Origin: Embleya sp040629175
GTDB lineage: Bacteria > Actinomycetota > Actinomycetes > Streptomycetales > Streptomycetaceae
DNA: 64,000 bases
NCBI RefSeq assembly: GCF_040629175.1
Contig: NZ_JBEXUX010000040.1
Location: 31,357 to 95,356 of the forward strand
Reading direction: 5' to 3'
This document shows, one piece after another, positions 47,024 to 55,788 of the stretch; within the stretch, counting starts at the first letter, position 1; each line of letters opens with the position of its first letter. Both the position numbers and the translations under genes were made by a program. Under the pieces are notes generated by a model, which worked only from the letters and a program-made list of their open reading frames with translations, did no database searches and was not told where the DNA came from.

Positions 47024-47802
47024 CGTGTGCCTTCCTGCTCATCGAGACGGAGGGCCTTGCGGATCCGCTGCTCCCAGTCGGGGGCGACGATGTCCAAGAC
47101 GGAGAGTCCGTGGCCGAACCTCCAGGCACGCGGGTTCTCGGGAAGCACCTCAAGGTGACCCTTCTGGGCCCTGAGGCCCCTCATGGCGGCGGCCCACTGC
47201 TCCTCGTCCGGCAGGTCGTACCAGGCTTCCCCTGCGTCGTCGTCCTCGGCCCGCTCGGGAGGCGGCTCCCAGCCGGCGATGTACAAGTTCGGAAACGAGT
47301 CGCTGACGGAGAACGACATCACGACGGGTTCGTCGTTCCGCGCCAGGAGCAGGCCGGCGACGTCTTCCCATCCCGCCCCCGGCCGGTAGAGATCCGCTTC
47401 GAGGCCGCCTTGCACGATTTCCGCCAGCCATGCGCGATTGGGCCCGTCGACCCAGGCGTGGAGTTCGCACTGCCCGTGGATGCGCGCGGCCAGGCGCACC
47501 TGCTCGTTGCCCAGCGCGATTGCGGTGTTGAGGGCGAGCGAGAAGGTGCTGATCGGGTGGCCCTCGTACTCGACCGCGTCGTCCCCGACAGCGAATGCCG
47601 TTGCGTAGGACGACTCCCAGCTCCGTGTGGCAACGTTGTGCAGATAGTGCCCTGTGGGCAGGAGGGTGGTGAGGTGCTCGCGGTTGAAGCGCGTGTTCAG
47701 GGCGCCGAGGGCGATGTGCTCGACGAGGCCGGCGCACCATGCCCTCTCGGTTCCGTACAACTCGGCTTCGCCCGAGGGGCTGTGGAAGTAGACGCGGCTC
47801 AC
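47020..47802 (-). CDS. Hypothetical protein, 260 residues
   Basis: GTG start (VSRVYFHSPSGEAELYGTERAWCAGLVEHIALG). It has repeated Trp and acidic positions (CELHAWVDGPNRAWLAEIVQGG, LYIAGWEPPPERAEDDDAGEAWYDL). I recognise this as a recurrent actinophage early protein with no assigned role. It is coupled by GTGA to the next gene upstream. Confidence 0.68.
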   Translation of the reverse strand: MSRVYFHSPSGEAELYGTERAWCAGLVEHIALGALNTRFNREHLTTLLPTGHYLHNVATRSWESSYATAFAVGDDAVEYEGHPISTFSLALNTAIALGNEQVRLAARIHGQCELHAWVDGPNRAWLAEIVQGGLEADLYRPGAGWEDVAGLLLARNDEPVVMSFSVSDSFPNLYIAGWEPPPERAEDDDAGEAWYDLPDEEQWAAAMRGLRAQKGHLEVLPENPRAWRFGHGLSVLDIVAPDWEQRIRKALRLDEQEGTR

Positions 47803-48743
47803 TGTCCACCCCCGTCGACCGTCAGGTCGGATGCGTCGTCGGGAACCGTGCCGGGGTTCACGAACCCGCCGACATATGCCTCGCCCGATACGACTCCGAC
47901 TCCGGACACGCCCATGAACGTCGGGGCCCAGCCCTCGCCGACGAACCGTCTGGCGACGTCGCGGGAGAGCCTCTTCCAGCCGCGTTCGGGCAGCGTCATC
48001 CACTCGGCCAACTCGTCGGCCGACACGAACACGGGTGATATGGGCGACCCTTCGGATACGGTCTCCCACAACTGCCAGCCATCGCCCTGGGGCGGCTCGG
48101 TCCACTCCCACGCTTCGGCCTCGGCGCGCTGCCCGGGGTACTTCTCCATCGTGGCGTGGCCTTCGCACGTGCGGCAGGTGTCGTCGAAGCCGTCGCGTTC
48201 ACAGCGGGCGCCGATCACGATGTGGGCGTTGATGCCGTCGTGTCCGAAACCGATCAGGGACCATTCGTTGACCTGTTCGGCGGTCGGCCTCACCGGGGGT
48301 TCGATCCTCCTTTGCCGACGCGCCTCGGGATCCCACGTGTGCGTCAGATCCATCAGTCGACCGCCCTCGATCAACAGGTCGACGTCGGTCTGTGACAGGT
48401 GGTGGCTCCACATGCCGTTCCACAGGTCCGCGAGCCGTTGCGCCTCACGGACCACGGCGAACTCGCCGGTGCCGTAGTAGGAGGGCGATTGGGCGATGTT
48501 GCGTTCGGCGAATGCCCGCACCGCCGGGGTGTCGGGGCGCAGCGGAGTCGAGCCGGTGCTCGTCGGATCGAACGGCACGTGGCCGTACCACAGGCCGTAG
48601 AGGTATTCGGCGTGCGGTGATCGGCCGCTCTTGCAGTCCGGGCAGGAGTCCTCCACGAGCCTTTCGGGGGTGATGTAGCCGCCCCACACCTTCTCCAGCG
48701 GCCAGTCGAAGTCGAGCGGAACGCGGCGTACTTCGCGACTCAT
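47799..48743 (-). CDS. Hypothetical protein with zinc knuckles, 314 residues
   Basis: It starts MSREVRRVPLDFDWPLEKVWGGYITPERLVEDSCPDCKSG. CPDC and a later CRTCEGHA could bind zinc, much as in DnaJ-type knuckles. Family-typical segments are WNGMWSHHLSQTDVDLLIEGGRLMDLTHTW and ALQ-type helices. This protein type is common in Streptomyces phages; role unknown. Confidence 0.7.
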   Translation of the reverse strand: MSREVRRVPLDFDWPLEKVWGGYITPERLVEDSCPDCKSGRSPHAEYLYGLWYGHVPFDPTSTGSTPLRPDTPAVRAFAERNIAQSPSYYGTGEFAVVREAQRLADLWNGMWSHHLSQTDVDLLIEGGRLMDLTHTWDPEARRQRRIEPPVRPTAEQVNEWSLIGFGHDGINAHIVIGARCERDGFDDTCRTCEGHATMEKYPGQRAEAEAWEWTEPPQGDGWQLWETVSEGSPISPVFVSADELAEWMTLPERGWKRLSRDVARRFVGEGWAPTFMGVSGVGVVSGEAYVGGFVNPGTVPDDASDLTVDGGGQ

Positions 48744-49408
48744 GAGGCGATCCTGTTCGGGGTGGGTGGTGTGCCGCCGTGCATGCGTGTGCCGAGGCCG
48801 ATCCATTCGGATCGCGGCCATTCGGATCGGCATCGGCGGCATCGGATGAAGTCCATCCAGGGGTCGGCGTACAGGCGCGTGCCGCACTCCTGGTCGTCGT
48901 CGGGCCCGGGGCAGTCGCCGATGTACTTGGCGTCGCTGCGCGCGCCGCAGGCGGCCTTGCAGCGTGCGACGAGTTCGCCGATCTCGCCCGCGAACTCGCC
49001 GATGGCCGGGTGTTGACGGCACGCCCACCCGAGGTTGTTGCGCAGGAACCGCACGGCCCCGTCCAGGGTTTCCTCGGCACGGCCGCGGGCGCGGGCGGGT
49101 TGCCAGCCGTAGAGGCGGCGCCAGTCGTCCTCCCAGTCGGTGAGGATCGTGACCATGCCTCCGGGCGCCCGGAGGTTCAGCGCTTCGAGCCGGACGGGCA
49201 GCGGCGGGGTGCGCGTTCCGGACACCGGCGTGCTGTCGGCCTGGGCCCCGGGGAGGAGAGCGTCGGCGAGTGCGTCGTAGTGGCCGGGGAGGGATTCGAG
49301 TTGCCCGTCGAGCCGGAGTTCGCAGCGGCGGCAGGCCACGCGGTCGAGCTGGTCGCCGTGCAAGGCGTAGCCACAGACGGCGCAGGTGGGTGCATCAGAA
49401 GGATCCAT
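48740..49408 (-). CDS. Zinc-finger protein, 222 residues
   Basis: It starts MDPSDAPTCAVCGYALHGDQLDRVACRRCE, a four-Cys zinc ribbon; the C-terminus has CKAACGA, CPGPDDDQECG and FIRCRRCRSEW, making a second metal site. The middle (EDDWRRLYGWQPA) is typical of actinophage and Streptomyces unknowns. It overlaps the polynucleotide kinase gene by 14 bases, so it is part of the RNA-repair transcript. Confidence 0.7.
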   Translation of the reverse strand: MDPSDAPTCAVCGYALHGDQLDRVACRRCELRLDGQLESLPGHYDALADALLPGAQADSTPVSGTRTPPLPVRLEALNLRAPGGMVTILTDWEDDWRRLYGWQPARARGRAEETLDGAVRFLRNNLGWACRQHPAIGEFAGEIGELVARCKAACGARSDAKYIGDCPGPDDDQECGTRLYADPWMDFIRCRRCRSEWPRSEWIGLGTRMHGGTPPTPNRIAS

Positions 49409-50288
49409 AGTTGACCTGCCAGGTGGGGATGCCCATGCGCCGCCACAGCGCCACCACGCGATCGCGGTCATCCAGGGTGAAGCGCACGGCGAACCGGTTG
49501 CGCACGTGCTTGTCGAACAGCTCGGCTTTGACGATGTCGTCCCGCCGCGTGTCGCCCACCGGCCGCATCCACAACTCGTCGTAGGCGACTCCGTGGGCGG
49601 CGAGCCACGCGACGGTCTCCGGGCGGTACTCGGAGCCGCGCCCGGAAAGCAGGACGACGATGTGATTGGCCCGGTCATGCAGGGCGAGTTCGTCGGCGAC
49701 CGCCTTGTTGAGGGCGTCTTCTCCACACCGGCTGAAGTCGTAGGGGCCGCGGTTGCCCTCGTTGAGGGCGAGGGTGCCGTCGATGTCGCACATGACCGCT
49801 GTCGGGAGGCGGTCGTCGCGGATGTACGGGGCGGGCACGACGTGGTCGTTCATCCACTCGTCGGTGAGCCGCCAGCCGTTGCGGGTGGCTTTGATGTGCG
49901 CGGCGTAGAGGCGACGGATGACGTACTCACCGACGGGCGCCTCGCGTTCGGCGTCGCGTCGGATGCAGTCCACGAGGGGCACGTCCAGGTCGTGCACGAC
50001 GAACGCGGCCGTATGGAATGTGTTCTTGTAGCGGGTGGGCAGGTACGGGGTGAGGTGGGTGTTGTCCAGGATGACGTCTTCGCCGGCGGCGAGAGCGGCG
50101 CCGGCCGAGGCGATCATCGCCGCGACGGCGTGCTTCTCCACGTCGCGGGTCCAGGCGCCGCCGGTGATGCCCATCATGGCCCGGTAGTCGTCGAGGTTGA
50201 ACCGCAGCCCGTCGAGGGTGCGGGCGAGGGTGGTCTTGCCCGAGGCGGGTAGACCGGTCGTGAGGTGAACGGTGGGCACGAGGGTCAC
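49395..50288 (-). CDS. Polynucleotide 5'-kinase / 3'-phosphatase (T4 Pnkp type)
   Basis: The 297-residue protein has a P-loop kinase domain at the N-terminus (TGLPASGKT, K18) and a HAD phosphatase at the C-terminus (MCDIDGTLAL, D168/D170; later LSGRGSEYRPETVAWL). It would add 5'-phosphate and remove 3'-phosphate from broken RNA, making ends fit for ligation. The GTG overlaps the ligase gene stop (GTGA), and ligase, Thg1-like and kinase genes are consecutive. In T4 the same pair repairs tRNA cut by PrrC. Confidence 0.94.
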   Translation of the reverse strand: MTLVPTVHLTTGLPASGKTTLARTLDGLRFNLDDYRAMMGITGGAWTRDVEKHAVAAMIASAGAALAAGEDVILDNTHLTPYLPTRYKNTFHTAAFVVHDLDVPLVDCIRRDAEREAPVGEYVIRRLYAAHIKATRNGWRLTDEWMNDHVVPAPYIRDDRLPTAVMCDIDGTLALNEGNRGPYDFSRCGEDALNKAVADELALHDRANHIVVLLSGRGSEYRPETVAWLAAHGVAYDELWMRPVGDTRRDDIVKAELFDKHVRNRFAVRFTLDDRDRVVALWRRMGIPTWQVNYGSF

Positions 50289-51490
50289 TCCTGCGGGTCG
50301 GCCGCGGTGAACGGGAGTGCGCCGCTGGGGCGCACCTGTTTCCAGGCGAGCGGGCGGATGTCCCGGTCGTCGAGGAGCATGAACAGGGCCGCGCGGTAGG
50401 GGGAGTCCTTGGCGCGGTCGGCGAAGGTCCGGCGGTCGGGGCAGGTTCCGATGGCCGTGTAGGCCGCGACCGCGTTGCGGATCCAGGCGTCGGCCTGGGC
50501 GGTCAGCCGGTCGGCCACGCCGTGCACCCAGTCGCGGAACTCGTCGGGGATGCGGTCGAAGAGTTCGCCGATGTCGCGGCCGGCGGCGAGGGCTTCCCAG
50601 ATCGTGCGTTCGCTGGTGCCGGTGTACAGCTTGTGCAGGGCCAGGTAGTCCGCGAACTTGATCTTCGCGCGCAGGCCGGACGCGAACCGGACGACGAAGC
50701 CCTCTGCTGCGATGCCGGACACGACATCGCCCTTAACGGTCTGGTTGGCGGCGGCCATCGCCTCCAGGCCGCCGAGGTAGCCGGTGGTGCCCCAGGACCG
50801 CACGACGGAGCCGATGCGTGCCCAGTGCGGCGCGACGTCCGCAAGGGCCGGTTCGGTGCCGTCCGTCGGCCGGTAGGCGCCGAGGAGAACCAGGTCCTTG
50901 CGGTCGCCGTAGTCGACGACGATGCGGTTCTCCGGATAGATGATCTCGGCGAGGTAGGTGATGTCGGGGTCGAGGTCGCAGGTGTCGGCGGTGTCGATGT
51001 GGGCCTGTGCCCACAGGGCTTGTGTCGATGCGAACGAGCCCTTCGTGGCGACGTGCCAGCGCCCGGCGTAGTGGAAGGTGATCGCGAGTGAACCATCCGC
51101 TTTGTCGTAGACCTCGAACGGCCGGCCGGCGGGAAGCGGCGGGGCGAACTCATGGCCCTGGCCGTGCATCGACACGAGAAAAATCTTCGGGAACGGGAGG
51201 GCGACGATTCGCCCGTCGTCGTCGGCGACCAGTCCGCGGCAGCGCATCGTGACCGGGTTCCAACGGTTCTCGAACTGGCACGTCGGAGCGTAGGTGTAGA
51301 TGGCGAGGGGAAGTTCCGGGTGGGGCTTGCGCGTGACGTACCCGCTGGCGATCTCCGCTTCGAGGTCCGCGAGCGGGAACAGGTCGGACAGGTGCAGAGG
51401 CGACAGGGTCACCGGGGTCGGTGCTCCCGCCTTCCCGAACGCCTGGGCCGGGCCGACGAACACGTCGGCGGGATCGTGTCGCGAGCTCAC
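50285..51490 (-). CDS. RNA ligase, T4 Rnl1-like
   Basis: The 401-residue protein is an ATP-dependent RNA ligase. The nucleotidyl-transfer motif is VYDKADGSL with catalytic Lys130; upstream RCRGLVAD and FPKIFLV correspond to the conserved Arg and Phe-Lys region, and downstream TYLAEIIYPENRIVVDYG (motif IIIa/IV) and EGFVVRFASGLRAKIKFADYL (motifs IV-V) are intact. It would join 5'-phosphate and 3'-OH ends prepared by the kinase gene next to it. The GTG start overlaps the Thg1-like gene (GTGA). Confidence 0.93.
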   Translation of the reverse strand: MSSRHDPADVFVGPAQAFGKAGAPTPVTLSPLHLSDLFPLADLEAEIASGYVTRKPHPELPLAIYTYAPTCQFENRWNPVTMRCRGLVADDDGRIVALPFPKIFLVSMHGQGHEFAPPLPAGRPFEVYDKADGSLAITFHYAGRWHVATKGSFASTQALWAQAHIDTADTCDLDPDITYLAEIIYPENRIVVDYGDRKDLVLLGAYRPTDGTEPALADVAPHWARIGSVVRSWGTTGYLGGLEAMAAANQTVKGDVVSGIAAEGFVVRFASGLRAKIKFADYLALHKLYTGTSERTIWEALAAGRDIGELFDRIPDEFRDWVHGVADRLTAQADAWIRNAVAAYTAIGTCPDRRTFADRAKDSPYRAALFMLLDDRDIRPLAWKQVRPSGALPFTAADPQE

Positions 51491-52302
51491 TGTCGTACCT
51501 CCGTCGTCGTGTTCTGCGCCGGGGCGCTCGGGTCGAACCGCGGTGCCTCGGGAATGGCCTCGGCGAGGAACCCGTTCGGCTCGGTGGTGAAGTGCGGCGC
51601 GGCGGCCGTCTCCCACCAGGAGTGCGCCGCGGTCTCGGTGTGTGTCTCGCCGGTCCGCTTGTGCGTCCAGGTGACCTCGCGCTCTCCCGTGTGGCGGTCG
51701 GTCAGACGGCCGCGTTTCGCCCCGTCGGGGTAGTCGGTCCAGTTGATGCCGTGCCGGGACCACAGGAGTTCCTGCATCTGCTTGGCGTTGACGCCGTGGA
51801 GCTGCTTGTGCGGGATCCGGGCCTGCGCGGCCATGGAGATGCTGTTGCGGACCGCGTCGCGTTGGCGCCAGATCAGGTAGTTCGCCACTTCGACGGCGTT
51901 CGGCAGCGTGAATACGCGGGCGTCGAACATGACCCGCTTCCCGGGTCGGGCGGCGTTCAGCGCCGCGGTGGCGCACGCGGCGGCGATGGAGACCTGCTTG
52001 GCGAGGACTCCCCCGAACCAGGGCTGCGTGTGCTCGGAGCCGAAGTCGGTGTACAGGACGGAGATTTCGTCGGACTGGGTGTAGGCGAGGACGGCGCCGG
52101 AGACCTCGGCGCACAGGGCCTCGGCGACGGTATCCATGTGGCGCATGAACTGCTCGTCGAACGGCCGGTCTGCGCCGCGCAGGTACGAGTGCCCGCTGCG
52201 GATGTCGACCCGCAGCACGGTGTAGGTGCGCGGAGGAAGTACGGCGCGGGTCGCGGTCTCGTAGCGTTTCATCCGGTCGCCCAGGCCGGTGGAGTCGCTC
52301 AC
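51487..52302 (-). CDS. Thg1-like 3'-5' RNA polymerase (tRNA-His guanylyltransferase family)
   Basis: The 271-residue protein has the Thg1 metal-binding strand VLRVDIRSGHSYLRG (D33; the usual D-G-R is D-I-R here) and YTQSDEISVLY (D78-E79), and ends with a variable insert. Thg1-like proteins add nucleotides to the 5' end of tRNAs, and the bacterial type repairs 5'-truncated tRNA. Its place beside kinase and ligase points to tRNA repair. The GTG start overlaps the next gene as GTGA; an ATG lies 10 codons on. Confidence 0.92.
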   Translation of the reverse strand: MSDSTGLGDRMKRYETATRAVLPPRTYTVLRVDIRSGHSYLRGADRPFDEQFMRHMDTVAEALCAEVSGAVLAYTQSDEISVLYTDFGSEHTQPWFGGVLAKQVSIAAACATAALNAARPGKRVMFDARVFTLPNAVEVANYLIWRQRDAVRNSISMAAQARIPHKQLHGVNAKQMQELLWSRHGINWTDYPDGAKRGRLTDRHTGEREVTWTHKRTGETHTETAAHSWWETAAAPHFTTEPNGFLAEAIPEAPRFDPSAPAQNTTTEVRQ

Positions 52303-52493
52303 GTCAGCACATCCAGGACGTCGTCGATCGCGTCGATCAGCAGGCGCCACGACCAGATCAGGCAGGCCGCGCCCAGACCCGCCAAGGCGGCCAGGGTGGG
52401 CCGGTCGGTGAGGTGGACGACGATCGCGCCGGTGAGGGTGCCGACCAAGGCGCCGAGTGCGAAGCGCAGCACGGGTTTCTCCAATGCGGACAA
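52299..52493 (-). CDS. Small membrane protein, 64 residues
   Basis: It starts MSALEKPVLRFALGALVGTLTGAIVVHL and has two hydrophobic segments (GTLTGAIVV and LAALAGLGAACLIWSWRLLI). It lies upstream of the Thg1-like gene with a 4-base overlap. Whether it anchors anything is unknown. Confidence 0.62.
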   Translation of the reverse strand: MSALEKPVLRFALGALVGTLTGAIVVHLTDRPTLAALAGLGAACLIWSWRLLIDAIDDVLDVLT

Positions 52494-52523
52494 AGGGTTC
52501 GGGTGTCGGGGGTAGCGTGGGCG

Positions 52524-52551
52524 GCGGCCCGCCTCTCCCCAGTGAGGCGGG
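52524..52551 (-). terminator. Hairpin separating the two parts of the repair block
   Basis: Arms GGCCCGCCTC and GAGGCGGGCC form a 10-bp stem with an 8-base loop, after the stop of the gene at 52562. It may terminate the transcript from the Rnl5 side, or only attenuate it. Confidence 0.65.
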
Positions 52552-52561
52552 CCCCGTTGCG

Positions 52562-52762
52562 TCAGGGCGCAGGCGTCCGGCGGGAAACGGCGCGGGCGAT
52601 CTTGAGCGCATGGTTGCGGTCGGGGATCAGCACCCAGCCGCCGGCGACCATGCGTTCCGCCACTCCGTCGAGCCAGGCCGCGACGGCACCGCTCACCGGA
52701 TCGCCGTCGGCCGCGAGGAGTTCGGCGGCTCGTCTCAATTCGGTGATGGGATCAGCCGGCAT
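52562..52762 (-). CDS. Small helical hypothetical protein, 66 residues
   Basis: Starts MPADPITELRRAAELLAADGDPVSGAVAAWLDG and ends in a basic helix. Overlaps the upstream gene by 11 bases. This type of short Ala-rich protein is frequent in actinobacterial phages. Confidence 0.6.
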   Translation of the reverse strand: MPADPITELRRAAELLAADGDPVSGAVAAWLDGVAERMVAGGWVLIPDRNHALKIARAVSRRTPAP

Positions 52763-53348
52763 GACCGGCCCCCATGACGGCGTCCTCGAACTCCCGGTCC
52801 CGCTGATCGGTTTGGTGGGCCACACAGTCGGGCCGCTTGCAGTTCCGCCGGATGTATCCGACGTAGGGGCGCGAACGGTGGACCTTCCAGGCTGCCTGGG
52901 CGCCGGTCAGCCTCTCCCCTTGCCAGCGCACCTGGCCGCCCGACCACACGAGGTGGTCGCCCTCGGCTGTGGTGCACTCGGCGACGATTTCGGCGAGGGT
53001 CGTGGCGGCCTTGCGGCCGGTGCGTTCCTCCGGTGGCCGGGCGCGCCGTTCGGCCCGGGCCGCAGCCATGGCCTTTCGGCACGGGTCGCAATGGGGAAGC
53101 TTGCGGTATGCCTCTCGGCGGTAGCCCGCGGCGGTTCCGTGCGGAATCGGCCCGAGAACCTTGCCCGTTGCCTCTCGTGGGGCCGGCGTGGTGGCGTTGG
53201 TCGGGGGTCGGTAGTGGTGTCCGATCGCGGTGGTCACCGCCTGAACCAGGCAGGAGACGTCGTAGGCCGTGATCGGCAGCGAGCGGTCACCGACCGTGTC
53301 GATGATCGCCTCGCGGACGGCTGCGTAGAGCTCGGCCGGCTCGCTCAT
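52752..53348 (-). CDS. Zinc-site protein with HGT-GYRR motif, 198 residues
   Basis: It starts MSEPAELYAAVREAIIDTV. The middle PHGTAAGYRREAYRKLPHCDPCRKAMAAARAERRA is a recurrent actinobacterial zinc motif, also present in the LuxR-type protein at 55789. The C-terminal half (HLVWSGGQVRWQGERLTGAQAAWKVHRSRPYVGYIRRNCKRPDCVA) resembles an HNH-like recombination fold without the full catalytic set. It could bind DNA or RNA. Confidence 0.68.
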   Translation of the reverse strand: MSEPAELYAAVREAIIDTVGDRSLPITAYDVSCLVQAVTTAIGHHYRPPTNATTPAPREATGKVLGPIPHGTAAGYRREAYRKLPHCDPCRKAMAAARAERRARPPEERTGRKAATTLAEIVAECTTAEGDHLVWSGGQVRWQGERLTGAQAAWKVHRSRPYVGYIRRNCKRPDCVAHQTDQRDREFEDAVMGAGHAG

Positions 53349-54430
53349 TCGTACTCCGTCCCGCCCTTGCGGGTCAGGTACGCCTGCGACACGATCTTGC
53401 CGATGGCGCGGCCGTTCAGGATCGGGCTGTGCCGCTCGCGGTAGGGCCGCACGACGATGCCCTCCCGCACGTGGGCCGAGGTGCCCGAGACGGTCTCCGT
53501 CCCTTCGGCGAGAGCCAGCAGGACGGCCTCGTCGTAGGGGCCGTCGTACAGGCGGGGCACCACGGGCAGCGCAGTGCCGTTCCAGTCGACGACCGCGGGC
53601 AGCATGCAGGCGTTGAACCACTGCGGCGGCCCGTCCTCGTGGGCGATGACGACGTCGAAGACCGCGTAGCCGGGAGTCTTCTTCGCGTTGGCGCCGTAGG
53701 CCAGGTCCTGGACGCCGGCGCCGTACACCTCGCCGAAGATCCCCACCCGCGTGGCGCCGAAGCCGCCCGCGATCCGGGCGGCCATCTCGGGCACCCGGTG
53801 GGCGAGGACGGTTCGCCAGTACAGGTTGTCGTCGTTGCGCACGAGCGCCAGGGACTTGGAGCCGAAGCCCTTGGAGGACACGAAGCTCTCGCCGGTGGCG
53901 GCCACGTAGGTGTACAGGCACGCCGTGCCGTGGACCTTTTCGGTTGCGATCACCCGCTCCCCGGGCGTGAACAGGTCCGGGTGGCGCCGGATGTTCTCGA
54001 TCTCGATCCACGGCAGGAGGTCCGCAGCCGGGGCCACCTCGCCGCTCATGTGCACGGGGATCGGCGGCACCCACTTGGTGATCCCCAGCCGGTCGGCGAA
54101 GTCGGTGTCGTCGAGCGCCGCGGTCTCCAGGTCCGTGTCGATCAGCGCGGCCGGGCGGCACACGATGCCCTGCGACAGTTCGCCGCGCAGCCGGATCGCC
54201 CGGACCCGGTTGTGCTCGGGGCCCGCCAGGCGCCCGGTCAGGCCGAGCTCCTCGATCAGCGGTTCGGGGACGATCGCCTGCTCGGGGATGTACAGCGCCA
54301 CGTCGCCGGTGGCGTAGACGCCCTTCGGGACGACCGCGCGATAGAGGCCGACCTGGGCCAGCTCCAGGGCGTCGGCGTTGGGGTGGGGGTGGACGGTCAG
54401 CCGTTCGGCGGTGACGCGGAGCGTGGACAT
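53345..54430 (-). CDS. RNA ligase of the Deinococcus Rnl5 type
   Basis: The 361-residue protein has an N-terminal OB-type domain (residues 1-125) and a C-terminal nucleotidyltransferase domain with TEKVHGTACLY (catalytic Lys165), GIFGEVYGAGVQDLAYG and EGIVVRPYRER, the motif set of DraRnl-like RNA ligases, which can seal nicks in RNA on a template strand. It is the second RNA ligase here and differs from the Rnl1-like one in class. The ATG used has AAGGG 5 bases upstream; a GTG two codons earlier does not. Confidence 0.92.
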   Translation of the reverse strand: MSTLRVTAERLTVHPHPNADALELAQVGLYRAVVPKGVYATGDVALYIPEQAIVPEPLIEELGLTGRLAGPEHNRVRAIRLRGELSQGIVCRPAALIDTDLETAALDDTDFADRLGITKWVPPIPVHMSGEVAPAADLLPWIEIENIRRHPDLFTPGERVIATEKVHGTACLYTYVAATGESFVSSKGFGSKSLALVRNDDNLYWRTVLAHRVPEMAARIAGGFGATRVGIFGEVYGAGVQDLAYGANAKKTPGYAVFDVVIAHEDGPPQWFNACMLPAVVDWNGTALPVVPRLYDGPYDEAVLLALAEGTETVSGTSAHVREGIVVRPYRERHSPILNGRAIGKIVSQAYLTRKGGTEYE

Positions 54431-54452
54431 GGGCACCCTTCGGCGGATGGGG

Positions 54453-54974
54453 TCAGCGGGTCGGCGGCGACGTGGGTGTGGGGGCGTCGGCGAGGTCGTC
54501 GTGGCCGCCTCCGTCGCCGTTCGGGTGACACCGGTAGCACCACGGGCGCACCGGTGCGTGGAGTCGCGCGAGGGTTTCGGTCATCGCCACGACGAGCAGC
54601 GGTACCGGATAGAACCAGCGCGCCCAGGACTCGGCGACCAGCGCCACGACGATGAGTCCGGCAAACATGGAGGCCATGTACGGACCCACGACCCACGGCC
54701 TTCGGAGGGCGTGGAAGACGGCCAGGACCGGGCGCAGTTCGTATGCCTCGACTGCGCCGTTCACCGGGGCGTGACGGACGCAGATGTCGCAGGCGCTCCG
54801 GTCGTGCCACCCTCCCCAAAGGAAGCCGCCGATCATCAGGCACACAGCAACCACAAGGAAGGCCGGGGAAAGTCGAAACAAGATGAGTGCGACCGCACCC
54901 GACAGGGCCCCGCCGACGATCGCCTTCCACGCGTGATGCCCGCGTCGCGGATTGCGCCTGCGCGGTTCCTTCAC
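54453..54974 (-). CDS. Multi-pass membrane protein with Cys pairs
   Basis: The 173-residue protein starts at a GTG (VKEPRRRNPRRGHHAWKAIVG), coupled by GTGA. Four hydrophobic segments are visible (AIVGGALSGAVALILF, AFLVVAVCLMIGGFLWG, MASMFAGLIVVALV, WFYPVPLLVVAM). CDICVRH in a loop and WCYRCHPNGDG near the end suggest a metal site on one side of the membrane. Unknown role. Confidence 0.68.
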   Translation of the reverse strand: MKEPRRRNPRRGHHAWKAIVGGALSGAVALILFRLSPAFLVVAVCLMIGGFLWGGWHDRSACDICVRHAPVNGAVEAYELRPVLAVFHALRRPWVVGPYMASMFAGLIVVALVAESWARWFYPVPLLVVAMTETLARLHAPVRPWCYRCHPNGDGGGHDDLADAPTPTSPPTR

Positions 54975-55747
54975 AGGACACCCGCGGTTCGCGCGTCCCG
55001 CAGCCACTGGGGGAACTCGCCCATGAGGTTGTCGTACAGCTCCCCGTCGGGCATGGCCCGGGGAGCCGCCCCGGCGGCGAAGAAACCGGCGTTGTCGACC
55101 AGTCGGCCGCTCAGGGTGTCGAGGTTGCGCAGGAACCGGAAGTCGTCCCGGCCGAAGCCGACGAACTGCCAAAAGATCGGCAGGCTCGACATGTCCCGCA
55201 GGGCGGCTTCGGTGTCGCGAATATGGTCCGGCGCGCCGTCCGTCTGGAAGATCACGAGCGCCGGGTCGGTGGCCCCGGACGCGCGGTAGTGCGCGCAGAC
55301 GGCCTCCATGGCCGCGACGTAGTTCGTGCTGCCCCACTCACGGCCCCGCATGAGTGCGGCGATCCGGCCCTGGTACGAGTCCAGGGCGATGCTCTCGGGG
55401 CGGTGGGCGTCCCATCCGAAGAAGACAACGGGGACGATGCCGTCGTCGTCGAAGTGGGCCGCGGCGGCCAAAACGCGCTCGGCGAACGCCTGCACGCTGC
55501 CGTCCGCGTAGAAGCCCTGCATGCTGCCGGAGTAGTCGAGGACGAGGTAGACGGCGGCGCGGGAACCTTCGAGGCCCTGCTTGCACAGAGACACGCCGGC
55601 GCTCTTGTACAGGCTCACCAAGCCGGGCGCGGTGGCCTCCATCTTGGCGAGGTCGACGGCCGGCCCGGTCGAAGTGCGGTGGACGGCCGCGGTGTCCGCA
55701 ACCGGTGATGGGGTCGGGCTCTTGGGTTTGCGGGTGAACAACGACAT
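54971..55747 (-). CDS. vWA-domain protein (TerF/TerY-like)
   Basis: The 258-residue protein has an N-terminal linker and a von Willebrand A domain with intact MIDAS (VYLVLDYSGSMQ, then VVFFGWDAH, IFQTDGAPD). WQFVGFGRDDFRFLRNLD is typical of tellurite-resistance type TerF/TerY proteins. They bind metal-dependent partner proteins. The ATG has AAAGGAG upstream, and the neighbour upstream is a LuxR-type regulator. Confidence 0.85.
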   Translation of the reverse strand: MSLFTRKPKSPTPSPVADTAAVHRTSTGPAVDLAKMEATAPGLVSLYKSAGVSLCKQGLEGSRAAVYLVLDYSGSMQGFYADGSVQAFAERVLAAAAHFDDDGIVPVVFFGWDAHRPESIALDSYQGRIAALMRGREWGSTNYVAAMEAVCAHYRASGATDPALVIFQTDGAPDHIRDTEAALRDMSSLPIFWQFVGFGRDDFRFLRNLDTLSGRLVDNAGFFAAGAAPRAMPDGELYDNLMGEFPQWLRDARTAGVL

Positions 55748-55788
55748 GGGGAACTCCTTTGACGATGAAGGCGGTGGGGTGTGGCGGT

